DNA from: Hanleya hanleyi
Taxonomy: Eukaryota; Mollusca; Polyplacophora; Lepidopleurida; Hanleyidae
Reading direction: 5' to 3'
NCBI GenBank assembly: GCA_036873755.1
Contig: JAVTVY010033815.1
Location: 62,001-126,000 of the forward strand
DNA: 64,000 nucleotides
A program made the translations under genes and the position numbers. Position 1 is the first letter of the stretch. Every line of letters starts with the position of its first letter. Under the pieces are notes generated by a model. It was not told the origin of the DNA. It searched no databases and saw only the letters and a program-made list of their open reading frames with translations. Positions 47,139 through 59,749 of the stretch are shown one piece after another.

Positions 47139-50100
47139 ATTTCTCAGGAACTGTTGCATGGATCTTTCTCAAATTTGGCACACAGGTTCCTCTTGGGGTC
47201 TAGTTGTGCAGGATAGCTTATCTGGACCGATTCGAAAATCCAATATGGCCACAAGGCGGCCATCTTGGATTTTCCCATGAAACCTTGTTATCGCGATTTC
47301 TCAGGAACCACTGCATGAATCTTTCTCAACTTTGGTACACAGGTTTCCCTTGGGGTGTAGTTGTGCAAGATACTTTTTCGGTTCGATTCGAAAATTCAAT
47401 ATGGCCACCAGGCAGCCATCTTGGATTTCCCCATGAACTTTGTTATCGTGATTTCTCAGGAAGTATTGCATGGATCTTTCTCAAATTGGGTACACAGGTT
47501 CCCCATGGGGTCTAGTTGTGCATGATACCTTTTGGGGCAGATTCGAAAAGCCAATATGGCCACCAGGCGGCCATCTCAGGACTTCTCAGGAACTGTTGCA
47601 TGGATCTTTCTCAAATTTGGTACACAGGTTCCTCTTGGTGTCTAGTTGTGCAAGATATCTTATCTGGACCGATTCGAAAATCCAATATGGCCACAAGGCG
47701 GCCATCTTGGATTTTCGCATGAAACCTTGTTATCGCGATTTCTCAGGAACCACTGCATGGATCTTTCTCAACTTTGGTACACAGGTTTCGCTTGGGGTCT
47801 AGTTGTGCAAGATACTTTTTCTGGTTCGATTCGAAAATTCAATATGGCCACCAGGCAGCCATCTTGGATTTCCCCATGAACTTTGTTATCGTGATTTCTC
47901 AGGAAGTACTCCATGGATCTTTCTCAAATTTGATACACAGGTTCCCCATGGGGTCTAGATGTGCAAGATATCTTTTTCGGTTCGATTCGAAAATCCAATA
48001 TGGCCTCCAGGCAGCCATCTTGGATTTCCCCATGAACCTTTGTTATCGTGATTTCTCAGGAAGTGCTCCATGGATCTTTCTCAAATTTGATACACAGGTT
48101 CCCCATGGGGTCTAGATGTGCAAGATACCTTTTTCGGTTCGATTCGAAAATCCAATATGGCCACCAGGCAGCCATCTTGGATTTCCCCATGAACCTTTGT
48201 TATCGTGATTTCTCAGGAAGTATTGCATGGATCTTTCTCAAATTGGGTACACAGGTTCCCCATGGGGTCTAGTTGTGCATGATACCTTTTTGGGCAGATT
48301 CGAAAAGCCAATATGGCCACCAGGCGGCCATCTTGGATTTCCCCTTGAAACTTTATCGTGCTTTCTCCAGAAGTACTGCGTGGATCTTTTTCAAATTTGG
48401 TACACAGGTTCCCTTTGTGGTCTATTTGTGCAGTATACCATTTTCGGTCCGATACGAAAATGTAATATGCCCAACAGGTGGCCATTACGGATTTCCCCAT
48501 GAAATTTTGTTATCGTGATTTCTCAGGAAGTACTGCATGGATATTTCTCCAATTTGGTACACAGGTTCCCCTTGTGGTCTAGTTGCGCAAGATACCTTTT
48601 TTGGTCCGATTCGAAAACTCAATATGGCGATTCGAAAATTCAATATGGCCACCAGGTGGCCATCTTGAATTTCCCCTTGAAACATTGTTATCGTGAATTC
48701 TCAGGAAACCAGGTGGCCAACTTGAATTTCCCCTTGAAACATTGTTATCGTGAATTCTCAGGAAATACCTCATGGATCTTTCTGAAATTTGGTACACAGG
48801 TCCCACATGGGGCCAAGTTGTGCAAGATAACTTTTTTTGGTTACGCTTCAAATTAATACGGTATTTCAGAGTTGTGACGTTGCATCACAAGAGTAGGCGG
48901 ATCAAACGGTGAGGCATATTCTATATATTGACTATAGAAAATATCCGTACCTTCACCTTCTATATCAAGGAGTTCAAATGATTCCGAATTAAAATGTATT
49001 TCTTCAAATTTTAAATCAGTTTACTTTAGTCCATGCCATTGCAATTGAACTGCCTCACCATTTCGTCTGCCGACGGGTCGGCTACACGAAGGGACGTCAC
49101 TCTTGTGACACAACGTCACAACTCGACAACTGTAGACTACTGCGTGTTTTGATCCAAGAGAGATAATCAGGATTCATGAACTTTGTTATCGTGATTTCTC
49201 AGGAAGTACTCCATGGATCTTTCTCAAATTTGATACACAGGTTCCCCATGGGGTCTAGTTGTGCAAGATACCATTTTCGGTTCGATTCGAAAATCCAATA
49301 TGGCCAACAGGCAGCCATCTTGGATTCCCCCATGAACCTTTGTTATCGTGGTTTCTCAGGAAATACTGCATGGATCTTTCTCAAATTGGGTACACAGGTT
49401 CCCCTTGGGGTCTAGTTGTGCAAGATACCCTTTCTGGTCCGATTCGAAAATCCAATATGGCCACCAGGCAGCCATCTTGAATTTCCCCATGAACCATTGT
49501 TATCGTGATTTCTCAGGAAGTACTACATGGATCTTTCTCAAATTTGGTACACAGGTTCCCCATGGGGTCCAGTTGTGCAAGATGCCTTTTTCGGTCCGAT
49601 TCGAAAATCAAATATGGCCACCAGGCAGCCATCTTGGATTTCCCCATCAACCTGTGTTATCGTGATTTCTCAGGAACTGCTGCATGGATCTTTCTCAAAT
49701 TTGGTACACAGGTGCCTCTTGGGGTCTAGTTGTGCAAGTTACCTTTTTCTGGACCGATTCGAAAATCCGATATGGCCACAAGGCGGCTGGATTTCCCCAT
49801 GAAACCTTGTTATTGCGATTTCTCAGGAACTACTGCATGGATCTTTCTCAACTTTGGTACGCAGGTTTCCCTTGGGGTCTAGTTGTGCAAGATACTTTTT
49901 CTGGTCCGATTCAAAAATCCAATATGGCCACCAGGCAGCCATCTTGAATTTCCCCATGAACCTTTGTTATCGTGATTTCTTAGGAAGTACTCCATGGATC
50001 TTTCTCAAATTTGGTACACAAGTTCCCCATCGGGTTTAGTTGTGCAAGATACCTGTTCGCTCCGATTCGAAAATCCAATATGGCCACCAGGCAGCCATCT

Positions 50101-52165
50101 TGGATTTCCCCATGAACCTTTGTTATCGTGATTTCTCAGGAACTACTGCATGGATCTTTCTCAACTTTGGTACGCAGGTTTCCCTTGGGGTCTAGTTGTG
50201 CAAGATACTTTTTCTGGTCCGATTCAAAAATCCAATATGGCCACCAGGCAGCCATCTTGAATTTCCCCATGAACCTTTGCTATCGTGATTTCTTAGGAAG
50301 TACTCCATGGATCTTTCTCAAATTTGGTACACAGGTTCCCCATGGGGTCTAGTTGTGCAAGATACCTTTTTCGGTTCGATTCGAAAATCCAATATGGCCA
50401 CCAGGCAGCCATCTTGGATTTCCCCATGAACCTTTGTTATTGTGATTTCTCAGGAAGTACTGCATGGATCTTTCTCAAATTGGGCACACAGGTTCCCCTT
50501 GGGGTCTAGTTGTGCAAGATACCCTTTCTGGTCCGATTCGAAAATCCAATATGGCCACCAGGCAGCCATCTTGGATTTCCCCATGAACCATTGTTATCGT
50601 GATTTCTCAGGAAGTACTACATGGATCTTTCTCAAATTTGGTACACAGGTTCCCCATGGGATCTAGTTGTGCAAGATACCTTTTTCGGTCCGATTCGAAA
50701 ATTCAATATGGCCACCAGGCAGCCATCTTGGATTTTCCCATGAAACCTTGTTATCGCGATTTCTCAGGAACCACTGCATGGATCTTTCTCAACTTTGGTA
50801 CACAGGTTTCCCTTGGGGTGTAGTTGTGCAAGATACTTTTCTGGTCCGATTCGAAAATTCAATATGGCCACCAGGCAGTCATCTTGGATTTCCCCATGAA
50901 CTTTGTTATTGTGATTTCTCAGGAAGTACTCCATGGATCTTTCTCAAATTTGGTACACAAGTTCCCCATGGGGTTTAGTTGTGCAAGATACCTTTTCGCT
51001 CCGATTCGAATATCCAATATGGCCACCAGGCAGCCATCTTGGATTTCCCCATGAACCTTTGTTATCGTGACTTCTCAGGAACCACTGCATGGATCTTTCT
51101 CCATTTTGGTACACAGGTTTCCCTTGGCGTCTAGTTGTGCAAGAAACTTTTTCTGGTCCCATCCGAAAATTCAATATGGCCACCAGGCAGCCATCTTGGA
51201 TTTCCCCGTGAACTATATTATCGTGATTTCTCAGGAAGTACTCCATGGATCTTTCTCAAATTTGATACACAGGTTCCCCATGGGGTCTAGTTGTGCAAGA
51301 TACCTTTTTCGGTCCGATTCGAAAATCCAATATGGCCACCAGGCAGCCATCTTGGATTTCCCCATGAACCTGTGTTATCGTGATTCTCAGGAACTGCTGC
51401 ATGGATCTTTCTCAAATTTGGCACACAGGTGCCTCTTGCGGTCTAGTTGTGCAAGGTACCTTTTCTGGACCGATTCGAAAATCCGACATGGCCACAAGGC
51501 GGCCATCTTGGATTTCCCCATGAAACCTTGTTATTGCGATTTCTCAGGAACTACTGCATGGATCTTTCTCAACTTTGGTACACAGGTTTTCGTTGGGGTC
51601 TAGTTGTGCAAGATACATTTTCTGGTCCGATTCAAAAATCCAATATGGCCACCAGGCAGCCATCTTAAATTTCTCCATGAACCTTTGTTATCGTGCTTTC
51701 TTAGGAAGTACTCCAATGGATCTTTCTCAAATTTGGTACACAAGTTCCCCATGGGGTTTAGATGTGCAAGATATCTTTTCGCTCCGATTGGAGAATCCAA
51801 TATGGCCACCAGGCAGCCATCTTGGATTTCTCCATCAACCTTTGTTATCGTGATTTCTCAGGAACTGTTGCATGGATCTTTCTCAAATTTGGTACACAGG
51901 TTCCTCTTGGTGTCTAGTTGTGCAAGATATCTTATCTGGACCGATTCGAAAATCCAATATGGCCACAAGGCGGCCATCTTGGATTTTCGCATGAAACCTT
52001 GTTATCGCGATTTCTCAGGAACCACTGCATGGATCTTTCTCAACTTTGGTACACAGGTTTCGCTTGGGGTCTAGTTGTGCAAGATACTTTTTCTGGTTCG
52101 ATTCGAAAATTCAATATGGCCACCAGGCAGCCATCTTGGATTTCCCCATGAACTTTGTTATCGTG
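47139..52165 (+). repeat. Higher-order repeat unit B of the satellite (about 5.03 kb)
   Basis: Near-identical copy of unit A with only scattered single-base differences visible by eye, including an identical MITE-bearing stretch at 48827-49172. After 52165 two extra monomers occur before the partial third unit. Confidence 0.85.
48869..49124. mobile_element. 256-bp MITE, copy 2 (in higher-order unit B)
   Basis: Exactly 5,027 bp from copy 1, with the same flanks. It was copied by the higher-order duplication and is not an independent insertion. Confidence 0.75.
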
Positions 52166-52489
52166 ATTTCTCAGGAAGTACTCCATGGATCTTTCTCAAA
52201 TTTGATACACAGGTTCCCCATGGGGTCTAGATGTGCAAGATACCTTTTTCGGTTCGATTCGAAAATCCAATATGGCCTCCAGGCAGCCATCTTGGATTTC
52301 CCCATGAACCTTTGTTATCGTGATTTCTCAGGAAGTACTCCATGGATCTTTCTCAAATTTGATACACAGATTCCCCATGGGGTCTAGATGTGCAAGATAG
52401 CTTTTTCGGTTCGATTCGAAAATCCAATATGGCCACCAGGCAGCCATCTTGGATTTCCCCATGAACCTTTGTTATCGTGATTTCTCAGG

Positions 52490-53815
52490 AAGTATTGCAT
52501 GGATCTTTCTCAAATTGGGTACACAGGTTCCCCATGGGGTCTAGTTGTGCATGATACCTTTTTGGGCAGATTCGAAAAGCCAATATGGCCACCAGGCGGC
52601 CATCTCAGGACTTCTCAGGAACTGTTGCATGGATCTTTCTCAAATTTGGTACACAGGTTCCTCTTGGGGTCTAGTTGTGCAAGATATCTGGACCGATTCG
52701 AAAATCCAATATGGCCACAAGGCGGCCATCTTGGATTTTCGCATGAAACCTTGTTATCGCGATTTCTCAGGAACCACTTCATGGATCTTTCTCAACTTTG
52801 GTACACAGGTTTCCCTTGGGGTCTAGTTGTGCAAGATACTTTTTCTGGTCGGATTCGAAAATTCAATATGGCCACCAGGCAGCCATCTTGGATTTCCCCA
52901 TGAACTTTGTTATCGTGATTTCTCAGGAAGTACTCCATGGATCTTTCTCAAATTTGATACACAGGTTCCCCATGGGGTCTAGATGTGCAAGATATCTTTT
53001 TCGGTTCGATTCGAAAATCCAATATGGCCTCCAGGCAGCCATCTTGGATTTCCCCATGAACCTTTGTTATCGTGATTTCTCAGGAAGTGCTCCATGGATC
53101 TTTCTCAAATTTGATACACAGGTTCCCCATGGGGTCTAGATGTGCAAGATACCTTTTTCGGTTCGATTCGAAAATCCAATATGGCCACCAGGCAGCCATC
53201 TTGGATTTCCCCATGAACCTTTGTTATCGTGATTTCTCAGGAAGTATTGCATGGATCTTTCTCAAATTGGGTACACAGGTTCCCCATGGGGTCTAGTTGT
53301 GCATGATACCTTTTTGGGCAGATTCGAAAAGCCAATATGGCCACCAGGCGGCCATCTTGGATTTCCCCTTGAAACTTTATCGTGCTTTCTCCAGAAGTAC
53401 TGCGTGGATCTTTTTCAAATTTGGTACACAGGTTCCCTTGGTGGTCTATTTGTGCAGTATACCATTTTCGGTCCGATACGAAAATGTAATATGCCCAACA
53501 GGTGGCCATTACGGATTTCCCCATGAAATTTTGTTATCGTGATTTCTCAGGAAGTACTGCATGGATATTTCTCCAATTTGGTACACAGGTTCCCCTTGTG
53601 GTCTAGTTGCGCAAGATACCTGTTTTGGTCCGATTCGAAAACTCAATATGGCGATTCGAAAATTCAATATGGCCACCAGGTGGCCATCTTGAATTTCCCC
53701 TTGAAACATTGTTATCGTGAATTCTCAGGAAACCAGGTGGCCAACTTGAATTTCCCCTTGAAACATTGTTATCGTGAATTCTCAGGAAATACCTCATGGA
53801 TCTTTCTGAAATTTG
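52490..53815 (+). repeat. Higher-order repeat unit C of the satellite, partial
   Basis: It matches 47461-48792 with offset 5,024-5,029 (53539 against 48515, 52798 against 47774). It stops just before the MITE-containing segment and joins other monomers at about 53815. Confidence 0.8.
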
Positions 53816-55689
53816 ATACACAGGTTCCCCATGGGGTCTAGTTGTGCAAGATACCTTTTTCGGTCCGATTCGAAAATCCAATATGGCCACCAGGCAGCCA
53901 TCTTGGATTTCCCCATGAACCTGTGTTATCGCGATTTCTCAGGAACTGCTGCATGGATCTTTCTCAAATTTGGTACACAGGTGCCTCTTGGGGTCTAGTT
54001 GTGCAAGATACCTTTTCTGGACCGATTCGAAAATCCAATATGGCCACCAGGCAGCCATCTTGGATTTCCCCATGAACCTTTGTTATCGTGATTTCTCAGG
54101 AAGTATTGCATGGATCTTTTCTCAAATTGGGTACACAGGTTCCCCATGGGGTCTAGTTGCGCATGATACCTTTTTTGCCAGATTCGAAAATCCAGTATGG
54201 CCACCAGGCGGCCATCTTGGATTTCCCCTTGAAACTTTATCGTGCTTTCTCCAGAAGTACTGCGTGGATCTTTTTCAAATTTGGTACACAGGTTCCCTTT
54301 GGGGTCTACTTGTGCAAGATACCTTTCCTGGTCCGATTCCACAATCCAATATGGCCACCAGGGGGCCATCTTGGATTCCCCATGAAACATTGTTATTGCG
54401 ATTTCTAAGGAACTACAGCATGGATCTTTCTCAAATTTGGTACACTGGTTCCCCTTGGTGTCTAGTTGTGCAAGATACTTTTCCTGGTCCGATTCGAAAA
54501 TTCAGTATGGCCACCAGGCGGCCATCTTGGATTTCCCCTTGAAACTTTATCGTGCTTTCTCCAGAAGTACTGCGTGGATCTTTTTCAAATTTGGTACACA
54601 GGTTCCCTTTGGGGTCTAGTTGTGCAAAATACCATTTTCGGTCCGATACGAAAATGTAATATGCCCAACTAGTCCAGTCAAATTGAGGTTTGACCCACCA
54701 CAAATTGCAACAGAATTGTTTTTGCTGCAGTGCATTTCAGAAAGGTCTCTAGAATAACATACTAAAAGTCTACAAACAGATGTGCATGGGAAATATATTA
54801 AATTTCAAGTAGAAATTTGACGTTTTTTTCTCGAAATTTCAGTGTTTACCTGTCTCTTGCTCCTATAAGAAAACCTTGTACTTGGTACTAAGCGTGAAAG
54901 AAATGGGTCATTACTTACACTCATTCCATTCGTTATCGTATCAAGGTTATACTCAGCCTAAAATAATACCCTTGCACGAAAATATTTATGGAGAAATTCA
55001 AAATGGCGGATGTATGGGGTCATTCTATATGTGAACTTTTTATCATTTTCATGACAGTCCAGGCAATCTATCTGTGTTTTTTTAGCTGGACCCAAAACAA
55101 ATCGCAACAGAATTTTTTTCACTGGTATGCATTTCTAACAAGTTCCCAGAACAACATACTAAAAGTCTACCAAAATCTATTTGGTGAGATACAACTTTTT
55201 TGAAAACAAAGATACGCCATTTTATAATACATAATAGGCCATTATGCCTCATATAAGCAAGGTAGAATATTGTTTTTTCCGTGAATAAGGACAGTTTATC
55301 ATCCAGAAATCCAATTAATACATGACCCAGGGTACAGTATGCCATGGTGGTGAAAACATGAGTCTTCCCGGTGGATTTGCTCATAAGCGTAGATAGCAAA
55401 CTGATAGTTCAGCATCAGGCTATATGAATTATACATGGTAATATTCAGCCAGTTAACATTTTTTCCATTAGCATAATCATCTGAAAGAGGAATTCTCTCC
55501 CAAAATAAATGAAATGACAAGCTGTGATATATTTTTCTTCAACCGATAATATCTATCGCATGTGAACGTGTACCAGATATGTTTTGACGAAAGAAGAATA
55601 ATTATGCAGATCCTATCATCTAATTATCAAACAAATAATAATCTAGATTATAGGCAAACTTGATGTTCTACCATGCCATTTACCATGTT

Positions 55690-56515
55690 TCATTTTACAT
55701 TTTCAACAATATAGGTCATGCTCCTACAGATGCATCCTCTTCAGCTGCAATCTTTCTTGCAGTTGCACCTGATAACCTCAAAGAGTGCCAGTGGAACTGG
55801 TGGCAGTTCAGTTTTCACAGAGAGAAGCCGTCCACCCTCATTCCTTTAACTGCAATGGATGGTCTTCCCCTTTCCACACTAAACACGCGAACCTTGATAC
55901 TTAGCTGATGCTGATGTTGGTCGAAGGTTTTGTATCTGCACATATATGGTTCGTTTTTGTCACAGAAACGCTTGTATCTCATGAAGCCAGTTGTTTCGTC
56001 AGGTTTACCATTGTATAAACACACAAGCACCTACAATAGATAACCTCCATCGGGACTCTCACTGGCTTGGTTGAACACTTCAGCTTGTTGGCTAAATAGC
56101 TCGTTGAACGTTGTTTTCTTTACAGCCGCGCATTTGCCAATGCCATGGTCAGTATACTGTGCCATAGCCCTGAATGGCTTGCACAAACAGCATATTTGTG
56201 CAGACTTGCATTCCCAGCACAATCTTTGTCTTCTTGACATTCCAAACTATCCGTTTCTTTGCATTCTCTCTTGGTTGAAAGTAGATGTCATTGTCATCCT
56301 TGTCTGCATGAAAACAGAGCAAAACTAACAGGTCAATATCATCACCAACCAAAGTTTTGATGCTTTCAGTCGATTAAACGGCAGCTTTTACAATAAAAAC
56401 ATCTGCATATTAAACATCCCGCCCTTTCCAACTGGTCACTCATAAGCGTAATGAACTGCTACTTGTTGACGTTGTTTGCTAGGAATTCGTCTTTCTTTGA
56501 CTGAATGACCATGTC
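55690..56515 (-). pseudogene. Degenerate gene of a repetitive invertebrate protein family (left arm of fold-back)
   Basis: Reading the minus strand from about 56515, fragments in changing frames give SKKDEFLANNVNK, VGDDIDLLVLLCFHAD and NDIYFQPRENAKKRIVW. Next come KKTKIVLGMQVCTNMLFVQA, a GIGKCAAVKKTTFNELF segment, VCLYNGKPDETTGFMRYKR and a Cys-rich end containing FEVIRCNCKKDCS. I recall this order (VGEDTDLLVLL, KKTK, GCDTT..GIGKG.ALKK, LYNGK....LRY..FC, then a CXC/tesmin-like C-terminus) from a high-copy uncharacterised family in mollusc and cnidarian genomes. Function is not known to me; a transposon origin is plausible. Stops and frameshifts show it is dead. Confidence 0.65.
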
Positions 56516-56529
56516 ACTAGCGGGGCCAG

Positions 56530-57010
56530 AGAGTTTGGAATGTCAAGAAGACAAAGGCTGTGCTGGGAATGCAAGTCTGTACAAATATGTTGCTTGTGCA
56601 TGCCATTCTGGGCTGTGACACAGTATTCTGACCATATGGCATTGATAAAGGTGTTGCCTTGAAGAAGACAACTGTTACTGAGCTATTTCGCCAACAAGCT
56701 GAAAGGTCATTTATTGCAGCAGCATAGAAAACGCTGATACGTTTATACAATAGTAACCCAGACGAAGTAATTGACTTGAGAGGAAGACGATACATTGCAG
56801 CCACAAAAATGAGAATGGACAATCCAATCGGCGTCTCCCTGCGAAAACTGATCTGCCACCAGCTTCAGGGGTTACTTGAGGTTATCAGGTGGAACTGCAA
56901 TAAGGATTGCAGCTGAAACAGATGCGCCTGTAAGGATCATGGCCTGGGTTGTTCAAGTGTGTGTGGAGAAATCTAACGACTGAGCTGTGCAAACTCATCA
57001 AACCCAGACC
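56530..57010 (+). pseudogene. Inverted partial copy of the same degenerate gene (right arm of fold-back)
   Basis: The plus strand reads SRRQRLCWECKSVQICCLC in an off-frame shared with the left arm. It also shows a degraded 'ALKKTTVTELFRQQAE' and a C-terminal LLEVIRWNCNKDCS, then HGLGCSSVCG. It covers the 3' half of the gene only. Relative to the left arm it keeps slightly more of the Cys-rich end. Confidence 0.55.
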
Positions 57011-58354
57011 TTTAAAAATGACATTTGCGAAGACTGGTATTGGGATTGATAGTGCTGTGAAATATTCCTCAACTTATGGCAGTGTTCATGAGGAATAAGA
57101 ATAAAAGACATCAACTATATGTATGAGAAGTCACTTCCCCTAATAATATGTTACCATGAACCAGAATGTAAAATGAAACTTGACAAGTTATGCGGTCAAC
57201 TTTGCCTATAATTCGAAGTATTATTTGTTTGATAATTAAATGATATATTAGGATCTGCATAATTATTCCTCTTTCAACAACAACATTTGTCTTGCAAACA
57301 ATTGTGATGTTTGGCAGATTGTCGTTATATATCTGAACTATTGCTAAACGCGACGTTGGATCTATTTTCACTCTCTCTCCTGATTGGCAAGGCTGCATTT
57401 TTTTCAACAAAGTTCAAACATTATTGTCGGACCTGACACTTGCTACGTGCTTGTGATTATAGAGTTATATCTTTATAAGTTGATGGAACTATTGTCTGTG
57501 ATTGTCATAGGTTGAAAGAAAATATATCACAGCTTGTCAGTTCCCTTTCGGATAACAATGCTAATGGAAATAATGCCAACTGGCAGGATATTACCATGTA
57601 TGATTATATACCCTGGTGCTGAACTATCGTTTTGCTATCTACTTTTATGAGCAAATCCATTGGGAATGCAAATGTTTTCACCACCATAGAATAATGTATC
57701 CAAGATCATCATGTATTGATTGGATTTCTAGATGATAAACTGTCCTTATTCAGAGACAAACCAATATTTTCTGCCTTCTTATATGAAGCATGATGGTGTA
57801 TCTTTGTTTTAGAAAAAGTCGTATCTCCACCAAATAGATTTTGGTAGACTTTTAGTATGTTGTTCTGGGAACCTATTAGAAATGCATACCAGTGAAAAAA
57901 ATTCTGTCGCAATTTGTTTTGGGTCCAGCTAAAAAAACACAGATAGATTGCCTGGACTCTCATGAAAATGGTAAAAAGATCAGATTTAGAATGACCCCTT
58001 ACATCCGCCATTTTGAATTTCTCCATAAATATTTTCGTGCAAGGGTATTATTTTAGGCTGAGTATAACCTTGATATGATAATGAATGGAATGAGTGTAAG
58101 TAATGACCCATTTCTTTCAGGCTTAGCACCAAGTACAAGGTTTTCTTATAGGAGCAAGAGACCGGAAAACACTGAAATTTCGCGAAAAATATCTCAAATT
58201 TCAACTTGAAATTTAAGATATTTCTCATGCATGTGGGAGTGTAGACTTTTAGTACGTTATTCTGGGGACCTTTCTGAAATGCATAGCAGTGAAATAAATT
58301 CTGTTGCAATTTGTGGTGGGTTAACCCCAAAAATGCGCTAGATTTCCTGGACTA

Positions 58355-58670
58355 AACAGGTGGCCATTATGAAATTTTGCTATCGTGATTTCTCAGGAAG
58401 TGCTGCATGGATATTTCTCTAATTTGGTACACAGGTTCGCCTTGTGGTCCAGTTGCGCAAGATACCTTTTTTGGTCCGATTCGAAAATTCAATATGGCGA
58501 TGCGAAATTCAATATGACCACCAGGTGGCCATCTTGAATTTCCCCTTGAAACATTGTTATCGTGAATTCTGAGGAAATACTTCATCGATCTTTCTGAAAT
58601 TTTGTACACAGGTCCCACATGGGGCCAAGTTGTGCAAGATAACTTTTTTGGCTACGCTTCAATTAATACG
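58355..58670 (+). repeat. 157-bp satellite array, right remainder after the fold-back insertion
   Basis: It continues the interrupted monomer (AACAGGTGGCCATTAT) for about two units. It includes the variant with 'GGTCCCACATGGGGCCAAGTTG' found next to the MITE in units A and B. Confidence 0.9.
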
Positions 58671-58678
58671 GTATTTCA

Positions 58679-58934
58679 GAGTTGTGACGTTGCATCACAA
58701 GAGTAGGCGGATCAAACGGTGAGGCATATTCTATATATTGACTATAGAAAATATCCGTACCTTCACCTTCTATATCAAGGAGTTCAAATGATTCCGAATT
58801 AAAATGTATTTCTTCAAATTTTAAATCAGTTTACTTTAGTCCATGCCATTGCAATTGAACTGCCTCACCATTTCGTCTGCCGACGGGTCGGCTACACGAA
58901 GGGACGTCACTCTTGTGACACAACGTCACAACTC
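58679..58934. mobile_element. 256-bp MITE, copy 3 (right edge of the array)
   Basis: Same length and ends as copies 1 and 2, with the same left flank (ACGCTTCAATTAATACGG) but a different right continuation after about 58985. It marks the right border of the satellite. Confidence 0.75.
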
Positions 58935-58985
58935 GACAACTGTAGACTACTGCGTGCTTCGATCCAAGAGAGATAATCAGGATTC

Positions 58986-59749
58986 AGACAGTTTCAAAGT
59001 TTCAACATTACTGCACTGACCAGATCCCTTCAGTATTAAGCTTTGTACCATCTTACTATTTTCGAGCATGGTATCTTAAAAGAGATAACTCAAACTAGCC
59101 CAGTAAACAGAACAGAAATAGCATTCGTTCCTCATTATAAAATCTTAAGTATGTTTCATAGCTCATGCGACAGTGTCAAAGAGAATTGTCTTCGCTTCCA
59201 GTACCCAATGATGACACGTGCGAAAAAAATACCATAAAACGAAGATGAAGGATCCTCTGGACATTCACTTTCAGACTAACTTTGCTCATTTCACTTGTAC
59301 TATAACAACCGACATAAAGTACAGTTTCTAGAAATCTTGAAACTCCTGAAACTTAGAAAGATAATATCTTGATGTTTTCCAGTGTCCCTTTTTCAATCTT
59401 CTTCGCTCAAATTCGAAATTATGCAAACAAAATTACAAATCATTCGTTTGTTCTTAGTAACAATGGACAAAAAGATCCTCTTGTCATTAGCTTACAATTA
59501 TCGGACAATGGTGGGCGCCAAGATCCTTCAGGATCTCTCGTTTTAATTTGATGCTAATGTATATAATGTATATAAAATGAAATTGTGGTATGAAAGAGTC
59601 CGGAGATTCTTTAATGGACGACGGCCAAATAATGAATGATGGATCAGATGCTTGTAATTCAGAAATAATGGCGTAATACATAAGAGTACGACATAACGCA
59701 AAAAGAAGTAAATAAGAAGTGCAACTTAACCATGTTTTCTTTTCTCCAG
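58986..59749. other. Second intron of the chitin-binding gene, no recognised feature
   Basis: Unique-looking AT-rich sequence between the satellite border and exon 3. Confidence 0.4.

Larger units (their letters stand above)
39415..54669 (+). repeat. 157-bp satellite array (Helentron-core derived), left part
   Basis: An almost uninterrupted head-to-tail array with a period of about 157 bp; equivalent positions 41176, 41333 and 41490 are exactly 157 apart. Roughly 90 monomers by length. Each contains GATTTCTCAGGAA, CATGGATCTTTCTCAA, GGTACACAGGTTCCCC, GTCTAGTTGTGCAAGATACC, CCGATTCGAAAATCC and a palindrome-rich TATGGCCACCAGGCAGCC. The left edge (39415-39450) retains GTCCGTGGTCCGTCGTCCGTC, the simple repeat that flanks the core in the 30979-32602 element. 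Because 157 is 1 modulo 3, overlapping open frames of 60-190 codons appear in all frames; they are not genes. The array lies in the second intron of the chitin-binding gene. Confidence 0.95.
54670..58354. mobile_element. 3.7-kb palindromic (fold-back) element inserted in a satellite monomer
   Basis: The ends are TAGTCCAG (54670-54677) and CTGGACTA (58347-58354), flanked by AAC on both sides (54667-54669 and 58355-58357). The satellite sequence ATGCCCAAC before it and AGGTGGCCATTA after it join into the uninterrupted form seen at 43440-43460. The arms, about 54670-56251 and 56529-58354, are inverted copies along their whole length with moderate divergence. A 3-bp target duplication is the simplest reading. 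I do not recognise the superfamily. Confidence 0.85.

Noticed and set aside
39418..54542. Dozens of overlapping open frames of 60-190 codons on both strands
   Set aside because: They are translations of the 157-bp satellite in rotating frames; peptides such as SNLVHRFPMGSSCARYLF repeat every monomer in different frames with no start, splice or domain logic.
39415..54669. CRISPR-like array of regular repeats
   Set aside because: There are no spacers: the monomers are contiguous 157-bp units, and the genome is eukaryotic.
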